50,438 nt of DNA from Massilia sp. BJB1822 (GCF_013369485.1 NZ_JABWEB010000030.1:1-50438), one strand, 5' to 3'; shown: positions 7,995 to 16,555, counted from the first letter of the stretch. Notes: generated from the sequence alone by a model not told the origin. Made by a program: numbers and translations.

Positions 7995-8040
7995 GCTCGT
8001 ATTGGCAAGAATTTCCTTGTGGACAGTGAAGGAGGGCAAT

Positions 8041-8712
8041 GTGGGCAATATGAATATCCAGGCGGTGGCGAGCGAAAACCAGGACGCAATCTTCAGCAGC
8101 GCGGAGCAGGCCGTGCATGTGGCATACCAGATTACCGCGCAGCAGGCACTGCAGGATGCGCCGCTGCGCAAGCTGCTGATCCGCGCGCTGGAATCGGCAT
8201 CGAATATGAGTGCGGAGCAGCATGCCTGGCTGCAGCAGTTGCGCGGCAAGCCCTCGGGCCGCGTCAACTTCAGCGGTCTGAGTCCGCTGGAGGTGAGGGC
8301 GCAGTGCGCGCTGATCGTGCACGCGGTCAAGACCAAGCTGCCGCGCACCGAAATGTGGGCCTTGCAGGCGCGCTTCGGCCATACCGATGTGGAGGACGAA
8401 AACGGCGTGCGCCGCTTTGCCTTCTCGGCCGAGCGCATCGATGCGATCAAGGGCTTGTCGGACTGGCTGGCGCCATCCTTCCCGAACCTCAAGCCTTTCG
8501 CCATCGATTGCATGATCGGTAAGCTGTATGCCAACCACAGCGGCGTTGAAATCAGCTTCCGCGAGCTGGCGCGCAACTTCGGCGGCAACCATATGGCGTA
8601 TGCGCGCGGCTACGGCAAGCTGCGCGAGCGCCTGCATGAACTGGAAATGGTGGCGCTGGACCGGCTGGAACCCTATCTGCGCGAGCAGGGCGTGGTGGGC
8701 GATTTCAATTAA
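8041..8712 (+). CDS. tailocin regulator, possible Q-like antiterminator
   Basis: The 223-residue product begins at a GTG 5 nt after a perfect AGGAGG; the ATG at 8050 is the alternative. Its middle part (L-S-P-L-E-V-R-A-Q-C-A-L-I-V-H-A-V then L-P-R-T-E-M-W-A-L-Q-A-R-F-G-H) and C-terminal helix-turn-helix-like part (I-S-F-R-E-L-A-R-N-F-G-G-N-H) resemble late-gene regulators found in lambdoid phages of beta- and gammaproteobacteria, by recall only. It sits between the repressor and a late promoter that is followed at once by two terminators, which favours an antitermination role. A PrtN-like transcription activator is the other possibility. Confidence 0.55.
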   Translation: MGNMNIQAVASENQDAIFSSAEQAVHVAYQITAQQALQDAPLRKLLIRALESASNMSAEQHAWLQQLRGKPSGRVNFSGLSPLEVRAQCALIVHAVKTKLPRTEMWALQARFGHTDVEDENGVRRFAFSAERIDAIKGLSDWLAPSFPNLKPFAIDCMIGKLYANHSGVEISFRELARNFGGNHMAYARGYGKLRERLHELEMVALDRLEPYLREQGVVGDFN

Positions 8713-8736
8713 TTTTGAAATTTCTGAAAAAAGTGC

Positions 8737-8766
8737 TTGACGGGCTTGTTACAGGGGATATATGAT
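8737..8766 (+). promoter_or_regulatory. late promoter of the tailocin operon
   Basis: TTGACG (8737-8742) and TATGAT (8761-8766) are spaced by 18 nt; an overlapping TATATG gives 16 nt. Transcription would start near 8773 and meet the first terminator after only about 45 nt, like lambda pR' with tR'. Confidence 0.6.
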
Positions 8767-8793
8767 TCAGTCATCATCGCAGTAATTGCATCC

Positions 8794-8821
8794 AAGGCTC
8801 GCTTCGGCGGGCTTTTTTCTT
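8794..8821 (+). terminator. leader terminator 1
   Basis: A GC-rich stem of about 8 bp closes on a TTCG tetraloop (8803-8806) and is followed by six T residues from 8813. It stands between the late promoter and the first structural gene. Confidence 0.8.
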
Positions 8822-8832
8822 TTCTGCCCACC

Positions 8833-8864
8833 ACCCGCCTGGCTTGCGCCCTGCGGGTTTTTTT
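8833..8864 (+). terminator. leader terminator 2
   Basis: ACCCGC (8833-8838) pairs with GCGGGT (8853-8858) across a 14-nt loop and is followed by a run of T residues to 8864. It is the second terminator in tandem, 13 nt before the first structural gene. Confidence 0.72.
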
Positions 8865-8876
8865 ACGCCTGGAGCT

Positions 8877-9398
8877 ATGTCTACACTACAGAACATCGAA
8901 CAGCTGCATGAGGCAATCAAGGCCGGACTCGCTGCCAAGCTGTCCGGCCTTGGCTTTATTGGACACTATCCCGCCAGCGAAGACGGCCTGGCCTTGCCGG
9001 CCGTGCTGGTCACGCTGGCCGATATGAAGCCGGGCCGAGATCCCGGCAGCGGCGAGCAAGCGCTGACCGTGCGTCTGCAAGCGCGTCTGCTGGTGAACGC
9101 AACCCAGGCCAAGGCCGAAATCACCGTGCGCGAACTGGCGGCGCGCCTGGCGCTGGCGCTGAAGAACGAGAATTGGGGGCTGCCGGTTGGCATGGCGCAG
9201 TTTACGCAAGCCGGTCCCGACCCGCAGGCGCCCGCCGCCGGCCGCCTGGCCTGGCTGGTGGAGTGGAGCCACGATATTGAACTGGGCGCGCCGGCCTGGC
9301 CTTATGGCGACGAATCGAAGCTGACGCTGATGCTGGGCCTCGATCCCGAAACGGGGCGCGGCAAGGAAGCCCAGTACCGCGCCGCGAGTCAGGAGTAA
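8877..9398 (+). CDS. Mu gp37-like tail protein, first structural gene
   Basis: This 173-residue protein starts at 8877 behind GGAG. It has the pattern of the Mu gp37/DUF1834 family: an N-terminal helix (I-E-Q-L-H-E-A-I-K-A-G-L), a segment around L-P-A-V-L-V-T-L, and V-R-L-Q-A-R-L-L-V strands followed by a helix. Tail-terminator or completion roles are usual for this position. The gene stop and the next start are 3 nt apart. No separate P2 R or S homologue is present, so it may replace them. The family match is by recall. Confidence 0.6.
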   Translation: MSTLQNIEQLHEAIKAGLAAKLSGLGFIGHYPASEDGLALPAVLVTLADMKPGRDPGSGEQALTVRLQARLLVNATQAKAEITVRELAARLALALKNENWGLPVGMAQFTQAGPDPQAPAAGRLAWLVEWSHDIELGAPAWPYGDESKLTLMLGLDPETGRGKEAQYRAASQE

Positions 9399-9401
9399 GC
9401 C

Positions 9402-9980
9402 ATGCAGTATCTGATCGCGGAAATGGACCGCCGCCTGGCAACGCTGATCCAGGCCGGCATCGTGGAATCGGTGGATCACGGCGCGGCGCGCTGCCGCTTG
9501 AGGGTAGGGCAGTGGGTGTCCGCACCGTTGCCCTGGCTTAGCCTGGGCGGCGGCGAGGTAAGGCACTGGCGTCCGCCTTCGGTGGGCGAACAGGCTTTGC
9601 TGGTGTCGCCTTCGGGCGAACCGGCGGCGGGCTTCATCCTGCCCGGCTTTTATTCGCAGCAGCACCAGCAGGCCAACGACCAGCGCCCGAAAGTGGTGGC
9701 GTGGAAGATGCCCGACGGCTGCCTGATCGAATACGACTGGGAGAACGGCGCCTTGCAGGTCAAGGGCAGCAAGACCGTCAGCATCGAGAACGCGGAAACG
9801 GTGAGCGTCACATCGGGTGGCGCGGTCACGTTGAAATGCCCGTCGCTGCTGGTGGACTGCCCATCGACCACCATCAAGGGCGCGCTCAGCGTGCAAGGCA
9901 GTATCAGCGTGGATGGCGATGTGGACGCCTCCGGCGCCATCATGGACAGCGGCGGCAATAGCAACCACCACTCGCACTAA
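9402..9980 (+). CDS. baseplate assembly protein V (tail spike)
   Basis: The 192-residue protein matches P2 gpV and R-pyocin spike proteins. An N-terminal OB-fold region (V-D-H-G-A-A-R-C-R-L-R-V-G with P-S-V-G-E-Q-A-L-L-V-S-P-S-G-E) is followed by a repetitive beta-helix part (residues 120-180). The protein ends in N-H-H-S-H; the H190-x-H192 pair corresponds to the iron-binding tip of P2 gpV. The trimer would form the membrane-piercing needle under the hub. Confidence 0.92.
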   Translation: MQYLIAEMDRRLATLIQAGIVESVDHGAARCRLRVGQWVSAPLPWLSLGGGEVRHWRPPSVGEQALLVSPSGEPAAGFILPGFYSQQHQQANDQRPKVVAWKMPDGCLIEYDWENGALQVKGSKTVSIENAETVSVTSGGAVTLKCPSLLVDCPSTTIKGALSVQGSISVDGDVDASGAIMDSGGNSNHHSH

Positions 9981-10000
9981 ACAAAACATCTTCATCAACG

Positions 10001-10025
10001 AATGCCCGCCTTGCGCGGGCATTTT
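10001..10025 (+). terminator. intrinsic terminator inside the tailocin operon
   Basis: A 9-bp stem pairs 10001-10009 with 10015-10023, with a 5-nt loop and a T-run to 10025. It separates the V gene from the rest of the baseplate genes. Confidence 0.75.
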
Positions 10026-10043
10026 TCATTTCAGGAGTCATAC

Positions 10044-10238
10044 ATGGCAAAAGCCGACAACAAATCCCCCGTGGTCTTCCGCGATAACGAATACAAGTGC
10101 CGCACCATCATCCTGCCGGACGGCACCGAGCACCGCGTGATGCACAGCCATATCACGGCTGCCAGTCCTGAGCTGGTGAACTACCTGGACGCCTCGTCCG
10201 AATTCGAACGCGTGCCGGTGACGCGCGTGGCGGCCTGA
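10044..10238 (+). CDS. small tailocin protein of unknown function
   Basis: The 64-residue product starts at 10044 behind AGGAG. It has the pattern V-V-F-R-D-N-E-Y-K-C-R-T-I-I-L-P-D-G-T-E-H-R-V and an alanine-serine-rich C-terminal half, with no signal peptide or membrane segment. It lies between V and W and ends 1 nt before W. Small proteins occur at this place in several contractile tail loci; I cannot assign a role. Confidence 0.6.
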   Translation: MAKADNKSPVVFRDNEYKCRTIILPDGTEHRVMHSHITAASPELVNYLDASSEFERVPVTRVAA

Positions 10239-10239
10239 A

Positions 10240-10572
10240 ATGGCGCTCGTCGGCATGGATAGCCGCACCGGCCAGCCGATCAGCGGCACGGCGCATCTGG
10301 TGCAGAGCGTGCGCGACATCCTGACCACGCCGCAAGGCAGCCGCCGCATGCGCCCCGACTATGGCTCGGACTTGCCGCGCCTGGTGGACCTGCCCGTGAC
10401 GCCGGGCTGGAAATCATCGGTGCAGGCCGAAGTGGCGCGCGCCCTGGGCCGCTGGGAGCCGCGCCTGAAGCTGAAGGCCGTGGCGGTGGAATCCATCGTC
10501 GATGGCCGCGTGAGTCTCAGGCTGAGCGGCGAATACCTCGGCGAGGCCACGATTCTGGAGGTGCAAACATGA
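10240..10572 (+). CDS. baseplate wedge protein W (gp25-like)
   Basis: The 110-residue protein has the GPW/gp25 signature: V-R-D-I-L-T-T-P-Q-G-S-R-R-M-R-P-D-Y-G-S-D-L, near residue 40 from the second half of the first helix region. T4 gp25 and P2 gpW start sheath assembly and contain the conserved E-P-R motif, here W-E-P-R-L. It overlaps the J gene by 4 nt, indicating translational coupling. Confidence 0.93.
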   Translation: MALVGMDSRTGQPISGTAHLVQSVRDILTTPQGSRRMRPDYGSDLPRLVDLPVTPGWKSSVQAEVARALGRWEPRLKLKAVAVESIVDGRVSLRLSGEYLGEATILEVQT

Positions 10573-11399
10573 ACATCATCGACCTGAGCCAGCTGCCGCC
10601 GCCCGATGTGGTGGAGCCGCTGGATTTCGAGGCGATCTACGCCAGCCTGCTGGAAGATTTCCGCGTGCTGATGGGCGGCGGCTGGAACGCGGCGCTGGAA
10701 TCCGATCCCGTGGTCAAACTGCTGGAGCTGGCCGCCTACCGCGAGCTGCAGATCCGCGCCCGCATCAACGACGCCGCACGCGCCAATCTGCTGGCCTTTG
10801 CCGAAGGCGCGGACCTGGATCACGCTGCGGCTTTCTACAACGTGCAGCGCCTGGCCGAAGAGAACGACGAACGCCTGCGTTTGCGCTGCCAGTTGCGCAC
10901 CGCTGCGCTGGCGGCCAACGGCACTCCGGAGCAGTACCGCTATGTGGCGCTGTCGGCCAGTACGCAAGTGCATGACGCGGGCATCATGGCGGCCCAGCCG
11001 GGCAGCGTGGCGTTGGCCGTGTGGCCGGAAGCGAACGCTGATGGCAAGGCGGTATTGGCGGCGGTGCAAACAGCTTTCGCGGCCGATGACGCCAAACCGA
11101 TCGGCATCCCGCTCAGCATTGCGCTGGCCGTGGCCCGTCCGCTCGACGTGAGCGCAACCGTCTACCGCGAGAGCAGCGCTCCGCTGGACTTGGCTGCGCA
11201 ATTGCAGGCGGCCTTACCGGAACAGATTGCGGACTATGCGCGGCTTGGACGCGACGTGCCGTCGTCCTGGCTGTCCGGCCGCCTGCATGTGGCGGGTGTG
11301 TCGCGCATTGAACTGACGTCGAGCGGCGTCACCGTGGCGCCGAATGAATACGCGGTGCCGGGCCGCATCCGCATCGTTGACGGAGGTGTGGCGTGGTAG
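10569..11399 (+). CDS. baseplate protein J (gpJ/gp6-like)
   Basis: The 276-residue protein corresponds to P2 gpJ, the wedge component related to T4 gp6. It has the typical start (I-D-L-S-Q-L-P-P-P-D-V-V-E-P-L-D-F-E) followed by L-L-E-L-A-A-Y-R-E-L-Q-I-R-A-R-I-N-D-A-A-R-A-N-L-L near residue 55, a hallmark of the family. It overlaps both W (4 nt) and I (7 nt). Confidence 0.93.
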   Translation: MNIIDLSQLPPPDVVEPLDFEAIYASLLEDFRVLMGGGWNAALESDPVVKLLELAAYRELQIRARINDAARANLLAFAEGADLDHAAAFYNVQRLAEENDERLRLRCQLRTAALAANGTPEQYRYVALSASTQVHDAGIMAAQPGSVALAVWPEANADGKAVLAAVQTAFAADDAKPIGIPLSIALAVARPLDVSATVYRESSAPLDLAAQLQAALPEQIADYARLGRDVPSSWLSGRLHVAGVSRIELTSSGVTVAPNEYAVPGRIRIVDGGVAW

Positions 11400-12502
11400 C
11401 GGATGCGGCAAGGCTGCTGCCGCCTAACACGTCGCCGCTGGAACGCGCGCTAGCCCGCACCGCGCCACGCCGCGTGCTCGATGCAGCCGCTGCGGCGCCG
11501 GGCGGCGTGCGCCATCAGCCGCCGCCTACGTTTGCGCCCTGGCTGGCGGCGGAGTGGCAGCTGGGTGAGTTCGCGCCTTACTTCGAAAGTACGGACAAGC
11601 TGATTGCTGCCGGCCTGCCGTGGCTGCGCCAGCGCGGCACGACGGCATCGGTGAAGCAGGCGCTATCCTGGATCGGCTTCGACACGCAGCTGGAACAGGA
11701 TGGCGCGTGGCTGCAGATCGACCCCGGCGACGCCCACGCCCAGCTACGGCTGAACGATATCGTGCATCTGGTCCGTAAATCGCTGCCGGCGCATGCGCAT
11801 TTCTACCGCATGTACCACGGCTACGATCTGCGTCCGCTGCGCTTGGACGATGGCCTGCTCGACGGCGGCTTGCTGGATGACGACTCCGGCATTCTGATCG
11901 GCGGCATCAAGCTCTCGTTCGCGGCACGCCGTACCGGCATCGTGGATATCGCCGCCGGCCAGCCGGACCATGCCCGCACCACGGCGCGCTTCGGCATGGC
12001 GACGTACGAAGACCGGGTGATGCTCGATACCTGGACGCTGGACAGCGTGATCATGACCGATGGCCGTTTCATCATCGGCCAGCTGATTACAGGCGTGATG
12101 CGCGATCTGCCAGCCGAACCGCCGACCATCACCGCCCATCGCACGCTGGCGTATTCGCAAACCGTGCTCGATGGCGACGTGGTCGGCCTGGACGATTTCA
12201 ACAGCCATCTCGGCGGCGCTTTCGGCATCGTGGAAAACCCGATGCGCCTGGACGGCGACCGATTGGACAGCCACGACATCGCCTGGCGCCACATCGTCAT
12301 CGACCGTTTCAGCGAAAGCCTGCATCAAAGCCCGTTGCCAGCGTTCGAACGTCCACGAAGCTTCGGCTTCGAGTACGACGCCGTGTTCACCGGCATCAGC
12401 GGTTCGCACTACCGGCCGCAAACCTGGACTGGCGGCTGGGATGCCCGTCCATGGCGCGTCGCCATTCCATCCACCATCACTTTTACTAACAAGGGAACTT
12501 GA
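11393..12502 (+). CDS. tail protein I with long C-terminal extension
   Basis: The first 180 or so residues match phage tail protein I (A-R-L-L-P-P-N-T-S-P-L-E-R-A-L-A, then L-A-A-E-W-Q-L-G-E-F and L-I-A-A-G-L-P-W-L-R-Q-R-G-T). P2 gpI has about 176 residues, whereas this product has 369. The extra part, about 190 residues, contains beta-rich repeats around L-D-D-G-L-L-D-G-G-L-L-D-D and W-R-H-I-V-I-D-R-F and may form an additional docking surface for the unusual fibre module that follows. A GTG at 11393 starts the frame, overlapping J. Confidence 0.85.
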   Translation: MVADAARLLPPNTSPLERALARTAPRRVLDAAAAAPGGVRHQPPPTFAPWLAAEWQLGEFAPYFESTDKLIAAGLPWLRQRGTTASVKQALSWIGFDTQLEQDGAWLQIDPGDAHAQLRLNDIVHLVRKSLPAHAHFYRMYHGYDLRPLRLDDGLLDGGLLDDDSGILIGGIKLSFAARRTGIVDIAAGQPDHARTTARFGMATYEDRVMLDTWTLDSVIMTDGRFIIGQLITGVMRDLPAEPPTITAHRTLAYSQTVLDGDVVGLDDFNSHLGGAFGIVENPMRLDGDRLDSHDIAWRHIVIDRFSESLHQSPLPAFERPRSFGFEYDAVFTGISGSHYRPQTWTGGWDARPWRVAIPSTITFTNKGT

Positions 12503-12503
12503 T

Positions 12504-12986
12504 ATGGCAGTTCTGCAAGACGACGGCCGCGCGGCGCTGGCCGAAGCGGTCAAATCGCGCCCCATCCACCTGGCCTGGGGCACGGGCGATTCCGCATGGG
12601 ACAGCAAGGCCGTGCCCGAGCCGAATAACGCCGCCACCCTGGTGGCCGAGATCGGCCGCCGCGTGGCCACCGAAGTGCGCTTCGTGAAGCCCGATGAAAA
12701 CGGCGAAATCTCGGTCGTCAGCGGCCGCTACACGGTCAGCGAAACGCCGACCAAATGGCTGCTCACGCGCTTTGTCTTCGACTTTCTCGATGCGCCAGCT
12801 TCGCAACTGCGCGAAGTGGGCATCTTCCTCGGCACCGTGGTCAAACCCGAGCTGCCGCCAGGCCAGCGCTACTTCGTCCCGGCCGACATCGTCCACCCCG
12901 GCAAGCTGTATGCGCTGGAGCGCTTCGAGAAAACCGTGCGCAGCCCATCCATCCGGCAGACGTTCGAATACGTGCTGCCATTCTAA
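12504..12986 (+). CDS. tailocin tip/fibre-module protein
   Basis: The 160-residue protein starts at 12504, 1 nt after the I stop. It opens with A-V-L-Q-D-D-G-R-A-A-L-A-E-A-V-K-S-R-P-I-H-L-A-W-G-T-G and contains E-V-G-I-F-L-G-T-V-V, patterns seen in short collar-like proteins encoded next to tail fibres. I take it as a connector between the baseplate and the fibre complex. Its exact role is unknown. Confidence 0.6.
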   Translation: MAVLQDDGRAALAEAVKSRPIHLAWGTGDSAWDSKAVPEPNNAATLVAEIGRRVATEVRFVKPDENGEISVVSGRYTVSETPTKWLLTRFVFDFLDAPASQLREVGIFLGTVVKPELPPGQRYFVPADIVHPGKLYALERFEKTVRSPSIRQTFEYVLPF

Positions 12987-13000
12987 GCGAGAGCAAAACT

Positions 13001-14926
13001 ATGATTGAACAGTATTACAACCGCTTTAACCCCGCCGACAATTACGAACAGGTGCTGTTCCGTTCCGACCGCGTGCTGCAATCGGCCGAGCTGAATGAAA
13101 TCCAGGCGGCCACCGTGGCACGCCTGCAAGGCATCGGCGATGCCCTGTTTAAGGATGGCGACATCGTGCGCGACGCACGCGTGCGCGTCGATCCGGACAG
13201 CGGAGAAACCATCTGCGAAGCCGGCGCCGTCTATCTGCGCGGCAGTGTGCGCGCCGTGGCGTCGTCCAAACTGACCATTCCGGTGATCGGCAATGTTAGC
13301 ATCGGCCTGTATCTGAAAGAGAGCGTGGTCACGGAGCTGGAAGCGCCTGCGCTGCGCAATCCGGCATCCGGTACGCGCGGCTACCAGGAACCGGGCGCCG
13401 CGCGCCAGAAGCTGGTGCCGGTGTGGGGCGTGGAGAACGATGGCCGTACCGGCGATTTCTATCCTATCTACCAGGTGGAAAACGGCATGCTGCGTGCCAA
13501 GGAAGCGCCGCCGAATCTGGATGGCGTGACCCAGGCGCTGGCCCGTTATGACCGCGACAGCTCGGGTGGTTCCTATGTGGTGTCTGGCCTGAATGTGGCG
13601 GCGGCTGCCGACGTCAGTGGCTCGCAGGTCTACACCGTGTCCGAAGGCCGGGCGCGTGTCAACGGCTTCGGCGTGGCGCTGCCGACCAGCCGCCGCGTGC
13701 TGCACAACGCCACGCCTGACCTGCGCAATATCGGCGATGAGTCGCATATCTCGTCTACCGTTGCCGCGCAGCGTGTGGACGTGAATCGCGTGCCGCTGGC
13801 GTCGATCGCTTCGGTCAGTATCCTGCGTGAGAAGACCGCCAGCGTGGTGCACGGCAGCTTCACCAATGCCAAGGATCTGCTGCCCGATACCTCGGTGTCG
13901 AAGATTGTTTCGGTCACTCTGGGCGGCACCACCTACGCTGCAGGCACCGACTACAAACTCAGTTCCGATATGGTGGACTGGAGCCTGCCCGGCACCGAGC
14001 CATCGCCAGGCACCACCTACCAGGTGACGTACCAGTACCGCACCACCGTCACGCCGACGGCTATCGACGATACCGGCTTCACCGTGACCGGCGCTGTGGC
14101 GAGCAGCGAAATCTTCGTCAGCTACAGCCAGAAACTGCCGCGCATCGATCGCTTGTGCGTGAATGCTGATGGCGGCTTGGTATGGCTGAAAGGCGTGGCG
14201 GCCGAGATCAACCCGTTGCCACCAGCCGTGCCGGACACCCTGCTGGCGCTGGCCAGCGTGCAGCAGACCTGGCAAGCCATCCGCCCCGTCAGCAACGACG
14301 GCGTGCGCGTGGTGCCGATGCAGGACATCGCCAATATCAATGCTCGCATGGACTATCTGTCCTCGATGATCGCGCAGCAGATGCTGAAGACTGATGCTGC
14401 CAACCGCGATACGAGCCTGAAGAAGGGTATGTTCGTTGATCCTTTCCTGAACGATGATCTGCGCGACCAGGGCGTGGCGCAAACGGCCGCGATTGTTGGC
14501 GGCAAGCTGACCCTGTCGGTGACGACTGTACCGAATCAGGTAGGTTCGGATGTTAAAAAACCTACCGCCCTAAATTACGCATTGACTCCAGTGTTGTCGC
14601 AATTAATGCGAACAGGGGATATGTTGATTAATCCATATTCTGCTTTTGATCCGATTCCTGCTGAGGTAACGCTGACCCCAGCAATAGATCGCTGGACTGA
14701 GGTGAGTACGAACTGGAGTAGCCCATTGACTACGCGAATTGTCCGCGGCGGTGGTGAGTTCAGTCACTTGGAGGAAAACATCTTCAACAACCTGATTTCG
14801 AGCTCGTCCAAGGCCATTGAAACATTGAGGCAACAGCAGGTCCGTTTCTCCCTCTCCGGATTCGGGCCGAATGAAACGCTGACCAGCGTGACCTTTGACG
14901 GTATTGCAGTTACCCCCACCCCATAA
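13001..14926 (+). CDS. DUF4815-type tail fibre/baseplate protein
   Basis: The 641-residue protein begins at 13001 with M-I-E-Q-Y-Y-N-R-F-N-P-A-D-N-Y-E-Q-V-L-F-R, the start I associate with DUF4815 phage proteins. Residues 20-50 (S-A-E-L-N-E-I-Q-A-A) are helical; the rest is largely beta-rich with repeated V-T-Y-Q-Y and V-S-Y-S-Q strands. From about 14530 the DNA becomes clearly AT-richer than the upstream part of the same gene, suggesting a mosaic junction inside the coding sequence. It occupies the position of the fibre gene H in P2-type tails. Confidence 0.7.
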   Translation: MIEQYYNRFNPADNYEQVLFRSDRVLQSAELNEIQAATVARLQGIGDALFKDGDIVRDARVRVDPDSGETICEAGAVYLRGSVRAVASSKLTIPVIGNVSIGLYLKESVVTELEAPALRNPASGTRGYQEPGAARQKLVPVWGVENDGRTGDFYPIYQVENGMLRAKEAPPNLDGVTQALARYDRDSSGGSYVVSGLNVAAAADVSGSQVYTVSEGRARVNGFGVALPTSRRVLHNATPDLRNIGDESHISSTVAAQRVDVNRVPLASIASVSILREKTASVVHGSFTNAKDLLPDTSVSKIVSVTLGGTTYAAGTDYKLSSDMVDWSLPGTEPSPGTTYQVTYQYRTTVTPTAIDDTGFTVTGAVASSEIFVSYSQKLPRIDRLCVNADGGLVWLKGVAAEINPLPPAVPDTLLALASVQQTWQAIRPVSNDGVRVVPMQDIANINARMDYLSSMIAQQMLKTDAANRDTSLKKGMFVDPFLNDDLRDQGVAQTAAIVGGKLTLSVTTVPNQVGSDVKKPTALNYALTPVLSQLMRTGDMLINPYSAFDPIPAEVTLTPAIDRWTEVSTNWSSPLTTRIVRGGGEFSHLEENIFNNLISSSSKAIETLRQQQVRFSLSGFGPNETLTSVTFDGIAVTPTP

Positions 14927-14938
14927 GAGGAGAAAATA

Positions 14939-16141
14939 ATGGCTATTCAAGCAAATGCCAATGGTATTGCGACTGGCAGTTTTGTAATTCCTAGTAATAT
15001 TCCTGCTGGTACAAAGAGAGTGGATTTTGTCGGGTCGGGCGGTTCCCGTGGTAGTGCGGTCTATCTTGGACAAGGCACACGTATTACCGAGCTGCGTCAG
15101 ATGATCACGCAGGTTGTATATGTGCATACTGATCCGCTTGCGCAGACCTTTTCTTTACCGGAGTCCACGCAACTGGCCGGCGTAAGACTTTGGTTTACCG
15201 CGAAGGGTACATCGCAGGTGGTGGTGCAGCTCCGCGGGGTGGTGGCCGGTGTGCCAAATAATGTGGTACATGCGGAAGGTCGCATTCTTCCAGCAGCTAT
15301 CGCCATAACTGGCCCGACTCAGATCGTATTTGATGCGCCGGTGTGGATCGATGCAAATACGGAGTATGCGCTCGTCGTTCAAAGTAATGACGCTATCACT
15401 AAGCTCGCTGTAGCTGAGATGAATATGTGGGATGTGAATGCCGGCCGGCGCGTGCTAGCCCAGCCATATCAGGTGGGAGTGCTGCTGTCGTCCTCAAATG
15501 CTTCGACGTGGACTGCGCACCAGGACCGTGACCTGACCTTCGAACTATTGAAAGCTGTGTTCTCCGAAACCAGCCGTAATGTGGACCTGGGTTCCGTGGC
15601 CGTATCCAATGCCACCGACCTGCTGTTGCTCTCGCTGGCTGAAGCGCCGACCTTCAATTCCCGCGTTGAGTACACCCTGTCGCTGCCAAGCGGCGCTTCG
15701 GTGAATGTGGCGGAAGGTCAGCCATTGCGTCTGGCGAAAGCGGAAACCGGCAATGTGAGCGTGACGGCCAAGCTGTCCGGCACCGCTGCAGCAACGCCGG
15801 TGCTGTATCCCGGTACCCAGCTCATCTCCGGCGCCGTGAAAGCCACTGCCGACTATGTTTCGGTCGCTTTCCCCGCCGGTAATAACAGCCGTATCCGCGT
15901 GATACTGGATGCCACGTTGCCTTCCGGCGCAGGCATCTCAGTGAAAGTCGCTGGCTCCGATCCGACCGATACTTACGCGGATATGCCGCAAATTTCGTCG
16001 CGCCAGATTGGCCTGAACAAGTACGAACTGACCTATGAGGTTACCGGCTTCAGTAAGGCATCGGCGAAAGTTAAGCTGGTCTTGAGTGGTTCGTCGAGTG
16101 CGCGTCCCGAAGTCGAAAACCTGCGCGCTATGGCGATGTAA
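14939..16141 (+). CDS. putative fibre-module structural protein
   Basis: The 400-residue product starts 12 nt after the DUF4815 gene behind AGAGGAG. It is beta-rich, with F-S-L-P-E-S-T-Q-L-A-G-V-R-L-W-F near residue 70 and several immunoglobulin- or lectin-like strand patterns. The first third continues the AT-richer composition of the preceding gene end and the rest returns to the local GC-rich style. I do not recognise a named family. Position suggests a fibre shaft or a carbohydrate-contacting module. Confidence 0.55.
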   Translation: MAIQANANGIATGSFVIPSNIPAGTKRVDFVGSGGSRGSAVYLGQGTRITELRQMITQVVYVHTDPLAQTFSLPESTQLAGVRLWFTAKGTSQVVVQLRGVVAGVPNNVVHAEGRILPAAIAITGPTQIVFDAPVWIDANTEYALVVQSNDAITKLAVAEMNMWDVNAGRRVLAQPYQVGVLLSSSNASTWTAHQDRDLTFELLKAVFSETSRNVDLGSVAVSNATDLLLLSLAEAPTFNSRVEYTLSLPSGASVNVAEGQPLRLAKAETGNVSVTAKLSGTAAATPVLYPGTQLISGAVKATADYVSVAFPAGNNSRIRVILDATLPSGAGISVKVAGSDPTDTYADMPQISSRQIGLNKYELTYEVTGFSKASAKVKLVLSGSSSARPEVENLRAMAM

Positions 16142-16150
16142 GGAGGTTTG

Positions 16151-16555
16151 ATGATCGATCAAAAAACAGTAAACCTGCGGTTGTCATTGCCACATCCGGA
16201 CAACGAACTAAGGGATGACGTTTTACGTTTGCGCGACTCCTTAAGCCAGCTGGATGGCATCGTGCACTCCCTGCGTGGCTTGGTGGCGAGCGACGATGTC
16301 AATATGGATACCGTTCAGGAAATCGTCACCGTTCTAAAGCAGGCTCAAGGTGACATTGGTTCAGTAACTAATCTGCTTGCGACGAAGGCAAACAAAAGCG
16401 ATATGGCGGCTGACATGAACGCGATTCAGGCTGCATTGGCAGGCACCAGGGACCGCGTGACAGTGGCTGAAGCTAATGTTGGTGCTCTTCAGGCTACGTC
16501 AGTAGATCGCAGGAAGTTTCTTCAATCTTATGCCATTGTGCTGGAGAATTTTTAA
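16151..16555 (+). CDS. coiled-coil fibre-module protein
   Basis: The 134-residue protein starts 4 nt after a perfect AGGAGG. It is helical, with heptad-like spacing through V-L-R-L-R-D-S-L-S-Q-L-D-G-I-V-H-S-L and again through L-L-A-T-K-A-N-K-S-D-M-A-A-D-M-N-A-I. It probably trimerises. Its stop overlaps the start of the glycine-rich fibre gene as TAATG, so the two are translated together; it may form the trimeric stalk for that fibre. Confidence 0.55.
   Translation: MIDQKTVNLRLSLPHPDNELRDDVLRLRDSLSQLDGIVHSLRGLVASDDVNMDTVQEIVTVLKQAQGDIGSVTNLLATKANKSDMAADMNAIQAALAGTRDRVTVAEANVGALQATSVDRRKFLQSYAIVLENF

Noticed and set aside
7927..8877. LexA box in the tailocin control region
   Set aside because: No CTGT-N8-ACAG match was found there; damage control more likely acts through the S24 repressor.
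12983..14482. 499-codon frame opposite the DUF4815 gene
   Set aside because: Antisense to an operon gene with correct spacing and ribosome site; H- and R-rich translation.
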